Of a stretch of 64,000 bases of DNA, positions 60,136 to 64,000 are shown piece after piece (the first letter of the stretch is position 1; each line of letters begins with the position of its first letter). Origin of the DNA: Zeus faber. Taxonomy: Eukaryota > Chordata > Actinopteri > Zeiformes > Zeidae. The DNA lies in assembly GCA_960531495.1 (NCBI GenBank), contig OY482859.1:16002910-16066909 (forward strand). The letters are read 5' to 3'. A program made the translations under genes and the position numbers. The notes below the pieces were generated by a model. The model saw only the letters and a list, made by a program, of their open reading frames with translations, did not search any database and had not been told where the DNA came from.

Positions 60136-61565
60136 AATAATTCAATTAATAAAATAAGTCTGTTCGATCAGCGTCTCACAGATTTTTATGTTCTGCCACG
60201 GCACACGATCCCGTCAAGCACTGCAAAACACCGCGAAACCCAGAGAACCATGCTTGTTATTGTGGCCCACTGAGAGTTTCGTCGAGAACGACTCGCAAAC
60301 GGTTCGTCCGTAGCAAATCCTTCAAATGACTCGGGATTCGGGAGTCTCTGATAAGTAGACGAAGTGAAAATTCTTTTAAAAATGACCCATTTAAAGACGA
60401 GCGATTATGGAAGAACTCACATTTTCGGTGCGTGTGCACATACATTTGGGTCTCTGATGGGCCTACTAACACACAAACCGTGAAATAAGACCAGCCGGGT
60501 CACTTGTTGGGGGCTGTCCGTTTCAGAAAAACTGGTCTCCGTGACCTGAAACAGGCCGTTCAGATATTTCGATCCCTTCATACCTCACTAGGTGCCTCGG
60601 TAGAATTAGAACCGACCCCCCCCCCCCCCCCCCCGTCTGAGTGACCCCACCCCGCGGCCGGAGAAATAACACGGCAAGACCAGCGGAAATATTTTAAAAG
60701 AATGAGGAATTTATACCAACTGTCGGTGAAGAAACTGCGGACGATGGAAAAAAAAACAATTCTGCTTTGTGTTTCATTCAAAAAAAAAATAAAAAAAAAG
60801 AGTATGCAGCAGATAGACAGATTCATTTATTTTTCTGTTTTATTTTATTTTCCGAAGTTTACATGAAACAAAAAGAAATCCCAGAGCTCGGTGTGTCGCG
60901 GTGCGGCGTCCGCGTCTCCCACGAGCTTGGAGCGAGGCAACGAAAGTTGGAACCGACTTTTAAAAAGGGCTTTGTAAGATCTAATACGAGTGAGGGTTAG
61001 GCAACTGCATTGCTTATTTCTCGCCTCAGCTTTGTCCAGCAACACGTTTCGGTGCACTGATGAGGTGGATTCAGTGAAAGTCTACGGACTAAATACAACA
61101 GGAACCCCGGGAGTGAAGCTCAAACCCCATTGGCTCACAGAACTTCGGGCCTTGGGTGGGCGGCTCCTCCCACTTAAACAGAGCGCCGGGGAGCAAGACG
61201 GATTTGGAGACACGTTTAGAATAGCTCTAACGTATAATCTGAGCGGTATTTTCAGCAAAAACGTGTTTTTTGGGGACCCCAGAGACCTGTACGGCATTAG
61301 CATGTGTAAAAAGGAACATAATAGGTCCCCTTTAAAGACCAAGGCAGAATGGGCCACGGCGCACGGTTCATATTTGAATGGGACTGATTGACACTTTGCA
61401 TTCCACCAAAAAATGAATCATTTCATCAGAATGAAACGAGCCGGCTCTTCCCCCTCTCACGCTCCTCGCGCTCGTTCCGATCAACCCAGAGCTGAGCGAT
61501 GAATTAGAGCCTCGCAATTTTGATCTTGCGACACACGAGACGAGAGATTCCGTTGTCTCATTTTT
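60136..61565. other. Intergenic; possible DNA-transposon end
   Basis: No gene is recognised. The stretch ending about 61345 (GGAACATAATAGGTCCCCTT then TAAA) reads like the terminus of a common fish non-autonomous DNA transposon. The opposite end was not found. A C-run lies at about 60617-60634. Confidence 0.4.
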
Positions 61566-61572
61566 AAAAATT

Positions 61573-61611
<39 letters not shown>

Positions 61612-61613
61612 TT
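61566..61613. repeat. (ATTT)n microsatellite
   Basis: About eleven perfect ATTT units. Confidence 0.95.
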
Positions 61614-62570
61614 TCCAGTACACAGTGGTTGAAAAAAAACAAAAACGGATTGGATGAGCAACAATCTTGCTGACGCGCCCGTCCGCCGTCATTCAGGGGT
61701 CCTCCACATGGGCCTCATGCATAGTCGATGTGCATGTCGTCTGGATTTATTCCATCATGAGGCACATGTGCAGGCAAGAGCGCAGAGCACACATACACAG
61801 CACACCTTTTCTACTTGAGAAGCCGGCCTGAAAATGGGGTACACACGCCTTTCCTCACTTCTGTCTTGAGTCCTCGCGCATCAAGCCATACCCGCAACCG
61901 ACACTCCGAAACGGGCTATTGTTCACGAAAACGTCTCGGCCCGAGCAGATATCAAAATCGGGTGCCGGGCGCCTCGGGGAACGCCCCTGAGGATTACCAA
62001 ACAAAGCAGCAGGATGAATAATAGACGCATTTGGCAAAACGCTCTCCTTTTCGAAGCGTCACGTTTTTTCTTTTCCCTCTCCCTCTTGCCCTCGTTTGTC
62101 TGGGAAAGGATCCGTCGGGGGACGCGTCGACGGTGGGTTCGTTTTTGTAGGGAATGGTCTAAATTGTCTTCGCTATTTTTCCGTTATCGAGCGGGACTTT
62201 GGCATCGGGGTGTCCCCAGGAAGCGCTTATGCCAAGAGCCACGAGCGATATCTCAATTCCGTTGTTCCTACTTGTCGATGTTACAAAGTTGAGCTCGTTA
62301 ATCAGCGTCTCTGTCGGGGCCTGATGTTCCCCCCGTTGATAAATGGGGTTTTCCTGGAGCCCCCCCTCTATCGCGCATCCACTGGTGTGTTGTTCTGCAT
62401 TGGGCGGAGCCCTGTGGGAGGCGCACGGAGATGAGCGCTTATTGATTCCTACCCCCGACCAGATGCTTACTCTACCTCATTTTTTGCGTATGGAGAAACC
62501 TTGGGAGGAACTGGAAGGACGTTTCCTTGTTTCATTCGCGGCGCACGGCCCTTCATTCACATATCTACTC
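61614..62570. other. Intergenic, no gene recognised
   Basis: GC-balanced unique sequence with only short open frames and no recognisable domain. It ends at the pyrimidine tract. Confidence 0.5.
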
Positions 62571-63950
62571 CGTCAGTCCTCTCTCTTCCTCTCCTCTCAT
62601 CTCCTCTCCCCTCCTCTCATCTCCTCTCCTCTCCTCCCCCCTCCCCTCCTCTCCTCCTCTCCTCTCCTCAGCTCTCCTCTCCTTTCCTCTCCCCTCCTCT
62701 CCTTCTCTCTCCTCCCCTCCTCTCCTCTCCTCTCCTCTCCCCTCCCCTCCTCTCCTCTCTTCTCCTCTCTCCTCCTCTCCCCTCCTCTCCTCTCATCTCC
62801 TCTCCTCTCCTCTCCTCCCCCCTCCCCTCCTCTCCTCTCTTCTCCTCTCCTTTCCTCTCTTCTCCTCTCCTCTCCTCTCCTCTCCCCTCCTCTCATCTTA
62901 TCTCCTCTCCTCTCCCCCCCCCTCCCCTCCTCTCCTCTCCTCTCCTCCCCCCTCCCCTCCTCTCCTCTCTTCTCCTCTCCTTTCCTCTCTTCTCCTCTCC
63001 TCTCCTCTCCTCTCCCCTCCTCTCATCTCCTCTCCTCTCCTCTCCTCCCCCCTCCCCTCCTCTCCTCTCCTCTCCTCCCCCCTCCCCTCCTCTCCTCTCT
63101 TCTCCTCTCCTTTCCTCTCTTCTCCTCTCCTCTCCTCTCCTCTCCCCTCCTCTCATCTCATCTCCTCTCCTCTCCTCCCCCCTCCCCTCCTCTCATCTCC
63201 TCTCCTCTCCTCCCCCCTCCCCTCCTCTCCTCCCCCCTCCCCTCCTCTCCTCCTCTCCTCTCCTCTCCTCCTCTCCTCTCCTCTCCTCCCCCCTCCCCTC
63301 CTCTCCTCTCCTCTCCTCTCCCCTCCTCTCCTCCTCTCCTCTCCTCTCCTCCTCTCCTCTCCTCTCCTCTCCCCTCCTCTCCTCTCCTCTCCTCTCCTCC
63401 CCTCCTCTCCTCTCTTCTCCTCTCCTTTCCTCTCTTCTCCTCTCCTCTCCTCTCCTCTCCCCTCCTCTCATCTCATCTCCTCTCCTCTCCTCCCCCCTCC
63501 CCTCCTCTCCTCTCCTCTCCCCTCCTCTCATCTCATCTCCTCTCCTCTCCTCCCCCCTCCCCTCCTCTCCTCCTCTCCTCTCCTCTCCTCCTCTCCTCTC
63601 CTCTCCCCTCCTCTCCCCTCCTCTCCTCACCTCTCCCCTCCCCTCCTCTCCTCTCTTCTCCTCTCCTCCCCTCTCTTCTCCTCTTCCCTCCTCTCCTCTC
63701 ATCTCTTCTCCTCTCCTCCCCCCTCCCCTCCTCTCCTCCTCTCCTCTCCTCTCCTCTCCTCGGCCCTCCTCTCCTTTCCTCTCCCCTCCTCTCCTCTCCT
63801 TCTCTCTTCTCCCCTCCTCTCCACTCCCCCCTCCTCTCCTCTCCACTCCCCTCTCCTCTCCTCCCCCCTCGCCTCCTCTCCCCCACCCCCTGCTCTCCTC
63901 CCCCCTCCCCTCCTCTCCCCTCCTCTCCTCTTCTGTCATCTCTCGGTGCT
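62571..63950. repeat. 1.4-kb CT-rich tract with 130-bp higher-order repeats
   Basis: Almost pure CTCCT/CTCCC pyrimidine on the plus strand. The rare variant TTTCCTCTCT recurs at 62851, 62981 and 63111, exactly 130 bp apart, and again near 63426. The 488-residue open frame across it encodes only Ser/Pro/Leu. Confidence 0.93.
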
Positions 63951-64000
63951 GTCTGCTACGCCGCCTCTTTGTTGTCCTCGCATACCGCCATAAATCAGAC

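Noticed and set aside
62527-63993. 488-residue open frame, the longest in the window
   Set aside because: It is Ser/Pro/Leu from a CT-rich tract. Absence of stops follows from composition, since pyrimidine-only sequence cannot encode a stop.

Overview
This is a teleost fish nuclear genome window. The evidence is intron-rich vertebrate genes with GT-AG introns, fish-type Tc1 transposons, L2/jockey-like LINE fragments, tRNA-derived SINEs and very abundant microsatellites. I reconstructed exons by hand, matching splice sites, codon phase and remembered vertebrate homologues. Seven protein genes are supported: an intronless-CDS class A GPCR (P2Y/LPA-like, exact orthology unclear), ints11, cptp, ubxn10, a DDX19/DDX25-type DEAD-box helicase, vwa5b1 and mul1. 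The multi-exon models close in frame with family-typical lengths: INTS11 601 aa, CPTP 216 aa, DDX19-like 486 aa, VWA5B1 1281 aa, MUL1 352 aa.

Layout. 1-3.5 kb: intergenic, with a LINE 3' tail. 3.6-4.6 kb: GPCR (+), meeting ints11 (-, 4.96-11.0 kb) tail to tail. ints11 holds a 200-N assembly gap in an exon. ints11 and cptp (+, 11.4-12.6 kb) diverge from one short GC-rich promoter. ubxn10 (+, 14.75-15.4 kb) meets the helicase gene (-, 16.1-22.2 kb) tail to tail. 22.2-27.8 kb is a promoter followed by low-complexity purine/pyrimidine-rich sequence. vwa5b1 (+, 21 coding exons) fills 27.8-42.2 kb. 42.2-53.6 kb is gene-free, with local repeats, a minisatellite and a Tc1 copy carrying two LINE insertions. 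mul1 (-) lies at 53.6-55.2 kb, with a second Tc1 only about 170 bp upstream of its start codon. 57-64 kb has no recognisable gene and ends in a 1.4-kb CT-rich tract.

The genes do not form one pathway. They cover snRNA 3'-end processing (INTS11), ceramide-1-phosphate transfer (CPTP), a UBX adaptor (UBXN10), mRNA export or RNP remodelling (DDX19-type), a VIT/VWA protein (VWA5B1) and a mitochondrial ubiquitin/SUMO ligase (MUL1). From memory of the human map, ints11-cptp corresponds to 1p36.33 and ubxn10-vwa5b1-mul1 to 1p36.12, so two blocks are joined here. I did not find a convincing new biological system. The most useful leads are the duplicated flanks of the assembly gap, two overlapping convergent 3' ends, nested transposons with a foldback LINE junction, a Tc1 in the mul1 upstream region, an intronic YY1/NRF1 motif cluster, several perfect inverted repeats, and the missing camk2n1.
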